From: VRUE01 sp963774405
GTDB lineage: Bacteria; Actinomycetota; Thermoleophilia; Solirubrobacterales; 70-9
DNA: 64,000 nt
Direction of reading: 5' to 3'
Assembly (NCBI GenBank): GCA_963774405.1
Contig: CAVZEV010000005.1
Location: 1,012,577 to 1,076,576, forward strand
Below, piece after piece: positions 26,397-35,087 of the stretch (within the stretch, counting starts at the first letter, position 1; each line of letters starts with the position of its first letter). A model generated the notes under the pieces. The model ran no database searches. It had not been told where the DNA came from and saw nothing but the letters and a program-made list of their open reading frames with translations. Position numbers and translations under genes: made by a program.

Positions 26397-28748
26397 ATGA
26401 TGCGCATGCACAGTTCCCATGCGAGGGTGGGCGGCTTCTCGATCCTGCTCGTGGCACTCGCGGTTGTCGTGATGCCCGGTTCGGCGAGCGCGATGCGCAC
26501 CGAGGGGAGGCTCTCGCCCAGGCTCACCAGGCTGGCGTCGCCGGGCCTGCGGGACGCTCCGCCGGCTCGCCAGGCGAAGGCGATCGGCCTCACGGAGGAC
26601 GGCCTGTCGCGCCGCGGCCACCGCGTGCTGGTCAACGTGCGCTTCGACGACGGTGCGCTCTCTGCCCGCGATGAGCTGCGCCACGCCGGCTCTGAGCTGA
26701 TCGCGGCAAGCGGCCGCGATCAGCGGGTTACGGTCGCCATCGCGCCCCAGCGCCTGCACGCGATCGCGGCGGTCCCCGGCGTCGCCGGCGTCACCCCGGT
26801 GATCGCGCCCGTCACGGCGGCGGCGACCTGCCCGTCGGGATCGATCGTCTCCGAGGGCGACACCCAGCTGCGGGCGAGGGCGGCGCGGGAAGCCAACCCG
26901 GGCGTGGACGGCAGCGGCGTGACCGTCGGCATCCTCTCCGACTCGTTCAACCAGGCGAGCGTCGACGAGGAAGGCAACCCGATCGCGACGAAAGTGCCCG
27001 ACGACGTGAAAAGCGGCGATCTTCCCGGCCTCGGCAACGAATGCGGCTACACGACGCCGGTTGCGGTGCTCAAAAAAGAGGCGAGCGCCTCAGGAGCCTC
27101 GGACGAGGGGCGGGCGATGGCCCAGATCGTCCACGACCTCGCGCCCGGCGCCAACCTCGAGTTCGCGTCGGCCTTCAACGGCGAAACCGCGTTTGCCGAA
27201 AACATCGGGCTGCTGGCCAAAGCCAACGCCAAGGTGATCGCCGACGACGTCTTCTACTACGAAGAGCCCTTCTTCCAGGACGGCCCGGTGGCCGTGGCGG
27301 TGAGGGAAGCGGTCGAAGCCGGCGCCACCTACTTCTCGGCGGCCGGCAACGACAACCTGATCGACGAAGAAGGCCACGACATCGGCTCCTGGGAAGCCCC
27401 CGAATACCGTGATTCTCAGAGTTGCCCGCCGGCGGTGCAGGCCGTCCCTGGCGAGAACGGCTCCCACTGCCTGGACTTCAACCCCGGCGCGGCGGTGGAT
27501 CGGACCTTCGGCGTCAAGGTCGAAGCCGGCGCGACCCTGGCTCTCGACCTGCAGTGGGACGAACCGTGGAACGGCGTCGGCACCGACCTCGATGCCTTCC
27601 TGCTCGACGCGAGCGGCAACCGGATCGCAGGCGCCGAATCCCGCGAAAACAACATCGGCGTCAGCCAGATGCCGGTCGAGGTGCTCGAATGGGCCAACGA
27701 AAGCAGCTCGACGAAGACGGTCCAGCTGGTCGTCAACCGGGTCTCGGGCGGGGCCCCGCGGGTCAAGCTCGCGATGCTGGAGAACGGCAGCGGGGTCGCT
27801 GCCACCGAGTACCCCCGCTCGAGCGGGGGAGACGTGGTCGGGCCGACGATCTTCGGCCACAGCGGCTCGCCAAGCGCGATCTCCGTCGCCGCCGCCCCCT
27901 TCAGCAGGTCCGAACCCGAGCCCTACTCCTCGCGCGGGCCGGTGGTCCACGGCTTTGGCCCGGTCGAAGGCACCTCGCCCGCCCCGTCGCTCGGCCCCGC
28001 CGGGGAAGTGATCAGCAAGCCCGACCTGACCGCGACCGACTGCGGCAAGACGACGTTCTTCGCCTTCCTCTTCTCCGGTTTCTGGCACTTCTGCGGCACC
28101 TCCGCGGCGGCACCGCACGCGGCCGCGGTGGCAGCACTGATGCTCGACGCGGAACCGGCCGCCGGGCCCGCCGAGGTGCGCGCCGCGCTGACCGCAAGCG
28201 CGGCGGAGCTGAAAGTCGGGACGACGACCTACGGTCCCTGCGAAGGTGGCGCCGGACTGGTCGACGCCGTGGGCGCGGTTGAAGACATCCTCGCTCACAC
28301 CGGTGGCGCCGGCCCGGTCTGCGCGCTGCCCGAATCCGAAGTCAACCCCGAAGAAGCGGCGGCGCCGGGGGACTGGGGCAGCGAAGTGCCGCCCTCGCCG
28401 GCGGGACGCTTGACCACAACCCCGGCCGCCCCGTCGCCCGAAGTCGAAGAGGTGGAAGAAGCGACGAAGCGCGCTCGCGAGCTGCGCACCTTCTTCGTGC
28501 GCAGACCGGCCAAGGTCGTCCGCACCCGGCATCGCCGCGCCAAGGTCGTCTTCCGCTTCGGCTCAAACGAGAGTGGCGCCTTCTTCATCTGTCGCATCGA
28601 CGGCGGCTTCTTCCGCTTCTGCCCGGCGCGCCTGGCGCGGCGGTATCCGATTGGCCGCCACGTGATCAAGGTGGTGGCCCGCAACAGCGCGGGGGAAGCC
28701 GACCTGTCGCCGGCGATCTATCGCTTCAGGGTCAGAAGAGTCCGCTGA
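26397..28748 (+). CDS. Secreted subtilase-like serine peptidase with Glu in place of catalytic His
   Basis: 783 residues from ATG 26397; GTG 26388 is possible. A signal peptide ends near SASA (32). A propeptide-like part is followed by the subtilase domain with Asp182 in VGILSDSF, the oxyanion Asn318 in SAAGN and Ser569 in FCGTSAAAPH. At the place of the usual HGT motif the sequence reads DEGRAMAQIVHDLAPGA, so Glu237 stands where His should be, as in Ser-Glu-Asp sedolisins. The C-terminus (from about 695) is a cysteine-bearing beta domain ending in PAIYRFRVRR. It is probably a cell-surface or secreted protease; its target is unknown. Most Glu codons are GAA. Confidence 0.8.
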   Translation: MMRMHSSHARVGGFSILLVALAVVVMPGSASAMRTEGRLSPRLTRLASPGLRDAPPARQAKAIGLTEDGLSRRGHRVLVNVRFDDGALSARDELRHAGSELIAASGRDQRVTVAIAPQRLHAIAAVPGVAGVTPVIAPVTAAATCPSGSIVSEGDTQLRARAAREANPGVDGSGVTVGILSDSFNQASVDEEGNPIATKVPDDVKSGDLPGLGNECGYTTPVAVLKKEASASGASDEGRAMAQIVHDLAPGANLEFASAFNGETAFAENIGLLAKANAKVIADDVFYYEEPFFQDGPVAVAVREAVEAGATYFSAAGNDNLIDEEGHDIGSWEAPEYRDSQSCPPAVQAVPGENGSHCLDFNPGAAVDRTFGVKVEAGATLALDLQWDEPWNGVGTDLDAFLLDASGNRIAGAESRENNIGVSQMPVEVLEWANESSSTKTVQLVVNRVSGGAPRVKLAMLENGSGVAATEYPRSSGGDVVGPTIFGHSGSPSAISVAAAPFSRSEPEPYSSRGPVVHGFGPVEGTSPAPSLGPAGEVISKPDLTATDCGKTTFFAFLFSGFWHFCGTSAAAPHAAAVAALMLDAEPAAGPAEVRAALTASAAELKVGTTTYGPCEGGAGLVDAVGAVEDILAHTGGAGPVCALPESEVNPEEAAAPGDWGSEVPPSPAGRLTTTPAAPSPEVEEVEEATKRARELRTFFVRRPAKVVRTRHRRAKVVFRFGSNESGAFFICRIDGGFFRFCPARLARRYPIGRHVIKVVARNSAGEADLSPAIYRFRVRRVR

Positions 28749-29328
28749 GCAGACCGAGCTGGGTGCCGAAGTAGACCGAGGCCGCGGTGATCGGCAGGTA
28801 GCCGACCGCGGTTGTCCAGGTGAAGCGCCAGACCGGCACCCGGGCGGCGCCGGCGGCGTAACAGACGATGCTGAAGGGGAAGATCGGGATCAACCTGGTC
28901 GCCAGCAGCGCCTTGGCGCCGCCGCGCTCGATCCGCGCCTCGAGCCGCTCGAAGCGCTCCTCGCCGAACCAGCGATCGAGCAGCGGCCGCGCCACCGAGC
29001 GGCCGACGAAGAAGCAGGCGAGGCCGGAGAGCAGCCAGCCGAGCATCATCAGGGCCAGGGCCGGGATGAATCCGTAGGCGAGGCCGGCCGCCGCGTCGAC
29101 GATCTCGGCCGGGTAGAAGACGACGGCGTGCAGCAGGGTGAGGACGAGGATCAGCAGCGGCCCCGCCAGGCCGAGGCCGGCGATCTCGCTCTGCACCTTG
29201 TCGGTTTCGCCGTGAACCGCAGCCAGCGCGGCTTCATGCAGCGCCGGGACCGCGAAGACCAGGCCCGCCAGCAGCCCAACTCCCGCCAGGGTGATGGCGA
29301 GCTCCGCCAGGGGTGGGCGGCTATCCAC
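28732..29328 (-). CDS. TVP38/TMEM64 (DedA-like, VTT domain) membrane protein
   Basis: 198 residues from GTG 29328, which overlaps the recD2-like stop by 8 bases; a start at 29370 would overlap by 50. Hydrophobic helices surround the VTT domain motifs: FYPAEIVDAAAGLAYGF, a loop with RWFGEERFERLEARIERGG, and ATRLIPIFPFSIVCYAAG. Members are proposed lipid scramblases or undecaprenyl-phosphate transporters. It is convergent with the peptidase gene (17-base overlap). Confidence 0.8.
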   Translation of the reverse strand: MDSRPPLAELAITLAGVGLLAGLVFAVPALHEAALAAVHGETDKVQSEIAGLGLAGPLLILVLTLLHAVVFYPAEIVDAAAGLAYGFIPALALMMLGWLLSGLACFFVGRSVARPLLDRWFGEERFERLEARIERGGAKALLATRLIPIFPFSIVCYAAGAARVPVWRFTWTTAVGYLPITAASVYFGTQLGLLSGLF

Positions 29329-31456
29329 GCAGGCGCTCGGCCAGGCCGGAGAAGCGCCGGCCGCTGTCATCGCGGCGCACGGCGCCCTTCAGGGCGATCC
29401 GGTCGCCCACCAGAACGCAGGCGCGACGCGCTCGCGTGATCGCGGTGTAGAGCAGCGGGCGGGTGAGCATTCCGGCGTTGGAGCTGTGGCAGACGGCGAC
29501 CACCACCGGCACCTCGCAGCCCTGCGACTTGTGGACCGAGATCGCATACGCGAGGCGCAGGGTGCCGGTCTCCTGGTGGGGGACGGTCAGGGTCCGCTCC
29601 TCGTCGGTGAGCAGGGTGACGGTCTCGCGCTCTCGGTCCACGCCTTCGAGGAAGACGATCGAGCCGTTCATCAGTCCCAACTCGTGCGAGTTGCGGGTCT
29701 GGATCAGTCGGTCGCCGATGCGGAAGCGCTCGTCAACCCGCTTGCCGTCGGGATTGAGGCGCTCGCGCAGCTGCTCGTTGAGGGCATCGATGCCGACCGG
29801 TCCTTTGTAGACCGGCGCGAGAACCTGGATCTCGCGGATCGGGTCGACACCGAAATGGCCGGGCGCCCGTTCGGCGACCATCTCGACCACCGCCTCCCGA
29901 AGCTGGACCGGATTGCGCTTCTCGACGAAGAAGAAGTCCTCTTCCTGATCCTCCTCCGGCTTGAGGTGCGGGACGCGGCCCTCATTGATCTCGTGCGCGG
30001 CCGTGGTGATCATCGACTGCGCCGCCTGGCGGAAGATCTGCGTCAAGCGGACCACCGGCGCGCGCTCTGAGGCGATCAGGTCGTCGAAGGGCTTGCCCGC
30101 TCCGATCGGCGGCAGTTGGTCGGCATCGCCGACGAAGACCACGTGGGTCGACTCGGCGAGGCCGCCGAGCAGCATCTCGATCAGGCGCAGGTTGAGCATC
30201 GAGGACTCATCGACGACGACGAGATCGGCGGGCAGTGGTTTGCCTGGCTTGAAATCTGGCTCACGGCCGGGCGCCCAGCCGAGCAGGCGGTGAATGGTTT
30301 CTGCCTCGTGCCCGGTCGTTTCCTGCAGGCGGCGGGCGGCCCTCCCGGTCGGGGCGCAGAGGGCGAAGCTGAGCTTTGCTGCCACGGCCTCCGCGACGAT
30401 CGCCCGGGTGCAGGCCGTCTTGCCCACCCCGGGACCGCCGGTCAGCACCGATACCCGCGCGGCGAAAGCGCCGCGCACGGCCGCCCACTGCTCATCGGTC
30501 AGCGTGTGGCCCTCGGCGTCTTCCGGCGGCTCCTCGGCCGGCTCGTGGCGGAGCTGTGGGGGGGCCGCCAGGCGAACGGCCAGGGTCTTCGCCACGGCTC
30601 GCTCACTCTCCAGGGTGCGGCGGCGGTAAGCGCGCCCCTCGTCGAGCAGCAGGCCGTTGGCGGCGACGAGCACATCGGGATCGGGCTCCAGCCCCAGCAG
30701 CCTGCCGACCTGGCGAGTGAGCTCGTCGACCGGAAGGTAGGTGTGCCCCCTCTCCTCGGCTTTGGCGAGGGCGTAGACGGCCGCCGCCTGAGAACGACTG
30801 TCGGATTCGGGCGGCACGCCCCCGGCCAGGGCAATGCGGTCGGCGCGAAGGAAGCCGACGCCCTCGACTTCGGTCAGCCGGTAGGGGTCGTCGTGCAGGA
30901 CGGTCAGCGCCTGGTCTTCGAAATGGGCGTGGATCGAGCTTGCCAGGTGGGCCAGCCCGTGGGGGGAGAGCTGGACGTAGAGATCGCGGATCGCACGGGA
31001 TTCGTTCCACGCCTCGGCCGCCTCGGCCGCTTGGTCGTCGCTGATTCCCGGCAACGCGGCGAAGGCGCGGTGGGGGTCCTCGGCTATCAGCCGCAGGACC
31101 TGTTCCCCGTGCAGGTCGGCGAGCCGCTCAGCGCGGGCCGTGCCGATGTTGCGCAGGGAGGTGAGGTAGCGGATGTGCCCCTCGCGGTCGGTCGGGTCCA
31201 GCGGCTGGGCGCTGCTGACCTGTAGCTGGCGCCCGTAGCGCTCATGGGTTGTCCACTCGCCCCTCACCTCGGCCTGCTCGCCGACCGAGAGGTGGGCAAC
31301 TGGACCGACCAGGACCATCCTCTCGCGCGATCTGGTGTCCTCGGCCCGCAGCACCGCGTAGCTGCCGTCCTCGGCGCTGTAGGTGACCGTCAGCACTTCG
31401 ACCGTGCTCGAGTGCGCGGTCGAATCCGCGTCGAAGAGGGGGGCCGTGCCGTCCAT
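29321..31456 (-). CDS. recD2: RecD2-type ATP-dependent DNA helicase
   Basis: 711 residues from ATG 31456. The N-terminal OB-like part and helix-hairpin-helix regions (LRNIGTARAERL, PGISDDQAAEAA, VEGVGFLRADRIA) are those of RecD2. The superfamily 1B motor follows with Walker A TGGPGVGKT near 340, PTGRAARRL, DESSML, GDADQLPPIGAGKPF, and the final motifs YAISVHKSQGCE and LLYTAITRARR. RecD2 unwinds DNA 5' to 3' and acts in repair without RecBC. The gene is transcribed from a short gap shared with the small zinc-finger-like gene. Confidence 0.92.
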   Translation of the reverse strand: MDGTAPLFDADSTAHSSTVEVLTVTYSAEDGSYAVLRAEDTRSRERMVLVGPVAHLSVGEQAEVRGEWTTHERYGRQLQVSSAQPLDPTDREGHIRYLTSLRNIGTARAERLADLHGEQVLRLIAEDPHRAFAALPGISDDQAAEAAEAWNESRAIRDLYVQLSPHGLAHLASSIHAHFEDQALTVLHDDPYRLTEVEGVGFLRADRIALAGGVPPESDSRSQAAAVYALAKAEERGHTYLPVDELTRQVGRLLGLEPDPDVLVAANGLLLDEGRAYRRRTLESERAVAKTLAVRLAAPPQLRHEPAEEPPEDAEGHTLTDEQWAAVRGAFAARVSVLTGGPGVGKTACTRAIVAEAVAAKLSFALCAPTGRAARRLQETTGHEAETIHRLLGWAPGREPDFKPGKPLPADLVVVDESSMLNLRLIEMLLGGLAESTHVVFVGDADQLPPIGAGKPFDDLIASERAPVVRLTQIFRQAAQSMITTAAHEINEGRVPHLKPEEDQEEDFFFVEKRNPVQLREAVVEMVAERAPGHFGVDPIREIQVLAPVYKGPVGIDALNEQLRERLNPDGKRVDERFRIGDRLIQTRNSHELGLMNGSIVFLEGVDRERETVTLLTDEERTLTVPHQETGTLRLAYAISVHKSQGCEVPVVVAVCHSSNAGMLTRPLLYTAITRARRACVLVGDRIALKGAVRRDDSGRRFSGLAERLRG

Positions 31457-31483
31457 GGGAGACAAAGCTAGCCTGCCGTCAAG

Positions 31484-31669
31484 ATGAGCAACGGGGAGAA
31501 AAAGCACGGTCTCTGCGACAGCTGCGCGCACCAGCAGCTGGTGCCGAACACGCGCGGGTCGGTCTTCTCCCTCTGCCGGCGCTCGCGCACCGACCCGCGC
31601 TACCCCCGCTATCCGCGGGTTCCCGTGGCCGCCTGTCCCGGCTACGAGCGGCGCCGGGACGACGGGTAG
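31484..31669 (+). CDS. Small cysteine-containing protein, conserved hypothetical
   Basis: 61 residues. A CDSC motif (residues 11-14), a further Cys in SLCRRS and one in AACPGYE could bind a metal. The basic DPRYPRYPRVPV segment is typical of a small family seen in actinobacteria, with unknown role. It is divergent from recD2. Confidence 0.55.
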   Translation: MSNGEKKHGLCDSCAHQQLVPNTRGSVFSLCRRSRTDPRYPRYPRVPVAACPGYERRRDDG

Positions 31670-31681
31670 CTCCGGGCGGGC

Positions 31682-32080
31682 TCAGGTCGCGCTGGCCATC
31701 GGGTCGGGCTCGCCGAGCTTGGTGATGTCAGCCGCCTCGTAGGCCTCTCCCGGCACCCCGCCGAGGACGAGCAGGCGGACGCCGTCGGGCCCGGGCCAGA
31801 TCTTGCGCTTGATTCCCGATGAGACCCGCGCCATGTGGTCGGAGTCGAGCGGGAAGCGCTCGCCGGCGATCTCGATCTCACCGCCGCCGCGCAGCGCCAG
31901 GAAGACCTCCTCCTGGTTGTCGTGGGTGTGGTCGTGCTCGGGGTAGTTCTCGTAGTTCGGTGGCATGTCGATCACCTGCATGCCAAACGACTCGACGCCG
32001 AGCTCGGCCCGCGCGCGCTTGAAGGCGCCCCGGTAGATCCCCTCCATGTCGTCGATCTTCTTCACCGCGTAGTCCCCCAT
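31682..32080 (-). CDS. Cupin-domain protein
   Basis: 132 residues. The cupin motif is YPEHDHTHDNQEEVFLALRGGGEIEI with His/His/Glu as likely metal ligands, followed by LDSDHMARVSSGIKRKIWPG as the second motif. Cupins are beta-barrel enzymes or sensors and the substrate is open. It is divergent from a TetR gene with a palindrome between, so the TetR may regulate it. Confidence 0.75.
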   Translation of the reverse strand: MGDYAVKKIDDMEGIYRGAFKRARAELGVESFGMQVIDMPPNYENYPEHDHTHDNQEEVFLALRGGGEIEIAGERFPLDSDHMARVSSGIKRKIWPGPDGVRLLVLGGVPGEAYEAADITKLGEPDPMASAT

Positions 32081-32141
32081 CTCTCCTCCTCAAGTCGCTG
32101 GTTGGCGCGCCTGGCCGGCGCATCGCGCAGCCTAGCCAAAT

Positions 32142-32153
32142 ACGAACGTTCGT
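32142..32153. promoter_or_regulatory. TetR-type operator palindrome
   Basis: ACGAACGTTCGT is a perfect 12-base palindrome between the divergent cupin and TetR genes, 23 bases before the GTG 32176. It is a good candidate for autoregulation by the TetR protein. Confidence 0.6.
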
Positions 32154-32175
32154 GCTTTTTGTAGACTCGCTCCCA

Positions 32176-32880
32176 GTGGGAGCCACACAGACAGCCGCGC
32201 CGGTGCAGTCGCCGGGCAAGGGCGCCGGCACCCGAGCCACGATCCTCTCCCGCGCTCTCGACCTCGCCTCCGTGGAAGGCCTCGAGGGACTGACGATCGG
32301 CCGCCTGGCGGCCGAGCTGGAGATGAGCAAGAGCGGCGTCTTCGCCCATTTCGGCTCCAAGCAGGAGCTGCAGCTGGCGGCCGTCGGGGCCGCGGCGGAG
32401 CGCTTCCGGGCCGCGGTGATCGAGCCGGCGCTGGCGGCGCCCGACGGCACGCCTCGCCTGCGCGCGATGGCCGCCGCCTACCTGGCCCACCTCGCGGACG
32501 ACGACTATTACCCGGGCGGCTGCTTCTGGGCCGCCACCTCGGCCGAGTACGACGATCGGCCCGGTCCCGTGCGCGACGCGATCGCCGCGTCGCTCGACGC
32601 CTGGCTCGGCGAGCTGGAGCGGCAGGCGCGCATCGCCGGCTCCCCCGATCCCGCTCGCTTCGCCTTTGAGGTCTACTCGGTCGTGATGGGGGCGAACTCC
32701 CGCTTTCGCATGGGCGGCGATCCGGTCGTCTTCACCTACGCTCGCGACGCGGTCGATCGCCTGCTGGCGGAGTTGTCCGACATGGATCTAGTACTGCCCC
32801 AGGTCAAGCAGGCTGAGGAACCGTTTCGAAACGGGCCCGGCCGTGCAGGCGGTAGATCGAGAAATCATCGTCGAGGGTGA
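32176..32880 (+). CDS. TetR-family transcriptional regulator
   Basis: 234 residues from GTG 32176; an ATG/TTG further upstream (32152) would overlap the palindrome and is less likely. The helix-turn-helix is TRATILSRALDLASVEGLEGLTIGRLAAELEMSKSGVFAHFGSKQEL. The ligand domain contains DDDYYPGGCFWAATSAEYDDRPGPVRD, common in TetR_C regulators of this group. The last ~35 residues overlap a PIN-domain remnant on the other strand and may be an extension by loss of an earlier stop. Confidence 0.85.
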   Translation: MGATQTAAPVQSPGKGAGTRATILSRALDLASVEGLEGLTIGRLAAELEMSKSGVFAHFGSKQELQLAAVGAAAERFRAAVIEPALAAPDGTPRLRAMAAAYLAHLADDDYYPGGCFWAATSAEYDDRPGPVRDAIAASLDAWLGELERQARIAGSPDPARFAFEVYSVVMGANSRFRMGGDPVVFTYARDAVDRLLAELSDMDLVLPQVKQAEEPFRNGPGRAGGRSRNHRRG

Positions 32881-32980
32881 AGATGCGCTTTGAGTTGCGT
32901 TCCTCGGCGAGTGCGACGAGGGTGGCGTCGGCGAGGTCCATCGGGCGATCCGCATAGCGCTTCATCAGGTGAGCGATACG
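32804..32980 (-). pseudogene. VapC-like PIN-domain C-terminal remnant
   Basis: About 58 residues remain: RIAHLMKRYADRPMDLADATL then VALAEERNSKRIFTLDDDFS. The second half of the PIN active site (Asp in DLADAT and in TLDDDF) is present. The N-terminal half with the first catalytic Asp is absent. No start codon context or antitoxin gene is visible, so this is a decayed toxin piece. Confidence 0.6.
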
Positions 32981-33112
32981 CCCAGCAGAGTCTGCCTGCT
33001 GCCCTCGTGGCGCCGTCGCGGGTGAGCGTGGTCCGCGGACAGAAGTCTCGTGACAAGCTGGTGCGGGTAGACGGAACACTGGAAGAGAAGCTGAGGAGCT
33101 GAGGAGGCAGGC

Positions 33113-33958
33113 ATGGACGTATCGATCGGGTTGCCCAACGCGGTGCCGGGCACGAGTGGCGATGAGCTCGTCGAGTGGGCGCGCCGGGCGGACGCCCGTG
33201 GCTTCAAGAGCCTTGGCACGATCGATCGCGTCGTCTACGGCAACTACGAGCCGCTGACCGCGCTGGCCGCCGCCGCGGCGGTGACCGAGCGGATCGGACT
33301 CTGCACCTCGGTGCTGCTCGGACCGCTGCGCACCAACTCGACCGAGCTGGCCAAGCAGGCGCTGAGCGTCCACGCCCTCTCCGGCGGGCGCTTCACCCTG
33401 GGAATCGGCCTCGGCGCTCGCGAGGACGACTACGAGGCCAGCGGCGTGGATCCAATGGGCAAGGGCCGGCAGCTCGACGAGGCGCTCGAGCGCATCAGGG
33501 AGGTTTGGGAGGACGACCGGATCGGCCCCTCGGAGAGCGGCTCGCCCGGCCTCGTCGTCGGTGGCTCCGTCGATGCCTCGTTTGCCCGCGCCGCCCGTTT
33601 CGGCGACGGCTGGATCGCCGGGGGCGCGCCGCCCGACCAGTACGCCGAGATGGCTGCGAAGGCGAAGGTTGCCTGGACGGAAGCGGGCCGCGAGGGCGAG
33701 CCGCGGCTGATGGGCCTCGGCTATTACTCGCTCGGCGAGCGGGCCGAGGAGGAGGCGAAGGCCTATCTCACGGACTACTACGCCTTCCTCGGCGAGGAGG
33801 TGGCGGGCTACATCGCCTCCAGCGCGGCCAAGGACGCCGACACCGTTCGCCAGTACCTGGAGGCGTTCGAGGCCGCCGGTTGCGGTGAGCTGATCCTCTT
33901 CCCGTCCTCCAGCGATCCCGACCAGGTCGACCTGCTGGCCGACGCCGCCGGGCTCTGA
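33113..33958 (+). CDS. LLM-class flavin-dependent oxidoreductase
   Basis: 281 residues from ATG 33113 with AGGAGG upstream. It follows the luciferase-like barrel: MDVSIGLPNAVPGT, FKSLGTIDRVVYGNYEPLT, LCTSVLLGPLRTNSTELAKQAL, LSGGRFTLGIGLGAREDDYEASG. Members use F420 or FMN, and many actinobacterial ones are F420-dependent. Substrate and cofactor cannot be told from sequence alone. No F420 biosynthesis gene is in the window. Confidence 0.85.
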   Translation: MDVSIGLPNAVPGTSGDELVEWARRADARGFKSLGTIDRVVYGNYEPLTALAAAAAVTERIGLCTSVLLGPLRTNSTELAKQALSVHALSGGRFTLGIGLGAREDDYEASGVDPMGKGRQLDEALERIREVWEDDRIGPSESGSPGLVVGGSVDASFARAARFGDGWIAGGAPPDQYAEMAAKAKVAWTEAGREGEPRLMGLGYYSLGERAEEEAKAYLTDYYAFLGEEVAGYIASSAAKDADTVRQYLEAFEAAGCGELILFPSSSDPDQVDLLADAAGL

Positions 33959-33964
33959 GCGGGT

Positions 33965-34004
33965 GTGGCGACTTCTTCCCCTACGCGGGGGAATAAGTCG
34001 CCAC
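33965..34004. terminator. Long intergenic hairpin (16 of 17 paired) after LLM gene
   Basis: GTGGCGACTT at 33965 begins a 17-base arm that pairs with 33988-34004 except for one base; the loop is TACGCG. It lies 7 bases after the LLM stop and ends 16 bases before the rlmN start. No U-run follows. It could act as a terminator or an mRNA 3'-end stabiliser. Confidence 0.6.
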
Positions 34005-34019
34005 CCCTAAACTCGCGCA

Positions 34020-35000
34020 GTGGACCGAACCCTGCTCGAGAGCACGCTTGCCGCGTCCGGCGAGCCCGCCTACCGCGCCTCCCAGATCTGGGAGTGGGTC
34101 GCGCGCGGCGCTCGCGGCTACGAGGAGATGACCAACCTGCCGGCGGCGCTGCGCGAGCGGCTCGCCGCCGAGGTGCCGCTCTCCACGCTCGAGCTGCGCG
34201 CCGAGGCGAAGTCCGACGACGGCACGGTCAAGGCGCTCTTTCACACCGCCGACGGGCGGGCGATCGAGGCGGTGCTGATGCGCTACCGCGACGGCCGCCG
34301 CTCGGTCTGCCTCTCCTCGCAGTCGGGCTGCCCGCTGACCTGCTCTTTCTGCGCCACCGGCAAGATGAAGTTCGGCCGCAACCTCAGCGCCGACGAGATC
34401 CTCGACCAGGCGCTGCACTTTCGCCGCAGCGAAGCGATCGACCACGTCGTCTTCATGGGCATGGGGGAGCCGACGATGAACCTCGACGCGGTTCTCGCCG
34501 CCTGCGAGGCGCTGCCACAGATCGGCGTCACCCACCGCCGCACGGCGATCTCGACGGTCGGCTGGGTACCGGGCATCGACCGCCTCGCCGAGTGCGAGAT
34601 GCCGGTCAGCCTGGCGCTATCCCTGCACGCCCCCAACGACGGCCTGCGCTCGCAGCTGATGCCGGTCAACGACCGCTACCCGCTGGCCGAGGTGCTGGCC
34701 GCATGCGAGCGCTACCGGGCCCGGCGCCGGCGCAAGGTCTTCGTCGAGTACGTGATGCTCGACGGCGTCAACGACCATCCCGAGCACGCCCGCGAGCTCG
34801 CCGCTCTGCTCGACTCCCGCGCCTACAAGGTCAACCTGATCCCCTACAACCCGACCGGCGCCTACGACGGCTCGCCGCCGGAGCAGATCGAGCGCTTCCG
34901 CGCGATCCTCGCCGAGCACCACCTCACCGCGACCGTGCGCCTCACCCGCGGCCGCGACATCGACGCCGCCTGCGGCCAGCTGGCGGCGTCACGCACCTGA
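34020..35000 (+). CDS. rlmN: 23S rRNA (A2503-C2) methyltransferase RlmN
   Basis: 326 residues from GTG 34020. The radical SAM cluster motif CPLTCSFC (Cys104, Cys108, Cys111) is present, with the substrate-channel GMGEPTMN, SLALSLHAPND and the methyl-carrying Cys likely in DAACGQLAA near the end. It methylates C2 of A2503 in 23S rRNA and A37 of some tRNAs. Normal length. The gene is flanked by long hairpins on both sides. Confidence 0.95.
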   Translation: MDRTLLESTLAASGEPAYRASQIWEWVARGARGYEEMTNLPAALRERLAAEVPLSTLELRAEAKSDDGTVKALFHTADGRAIEAVLMRYRDGRRSVCLSSQSGCPLTCSFCATGKMKFGRNLSADEILDQALHFRRSEAIDHVVFMGMGEPTMNLDAVLAACEALPQIGVTHRRTAISTVGWVPGIDRLAECEMPVSLALSLHAPNDGLRSQLMPVNDRYPLAEVLAACERYRARRRRKVFVEYVMLDGVNDHPEHARELAALLDSRAYKVNLIPYNPTGAYDGSPPEQIERFRAILAEHHLTATVRLTRGRDIDAACGQLAASRT

Positions 35001-35003
35001 ATG

Positions 35004-35054
35004 CGAACTGCATCAAATTCTCGGTCTGACAGGTAGGGAATTTGATGCAGTTCG
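35004..35054. terminator. Long perfect hairpin (17-bp stem) between rlmN and P450
   Basis: CGAACTGCATCAAATTC (35004-35020) pairs perfectly with 35038-35054 across a 17-base loop. It starts 4 bases after the rlmN stop. No U-run follows it. It probably ends or protects the rlmN transcript. Confidence 0.6.
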
Positions 35055-35087
35055 GTGGTTGGCTGGGCAGCCAGTTACGATTCGGCC

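Noticed and set aside
25991..26397. Longer N-terminus for the subtilase-like protein (open to 26160)
   Set aside because: That part is antisense to the cold-shock gene; a signal peptide starts at 26397.
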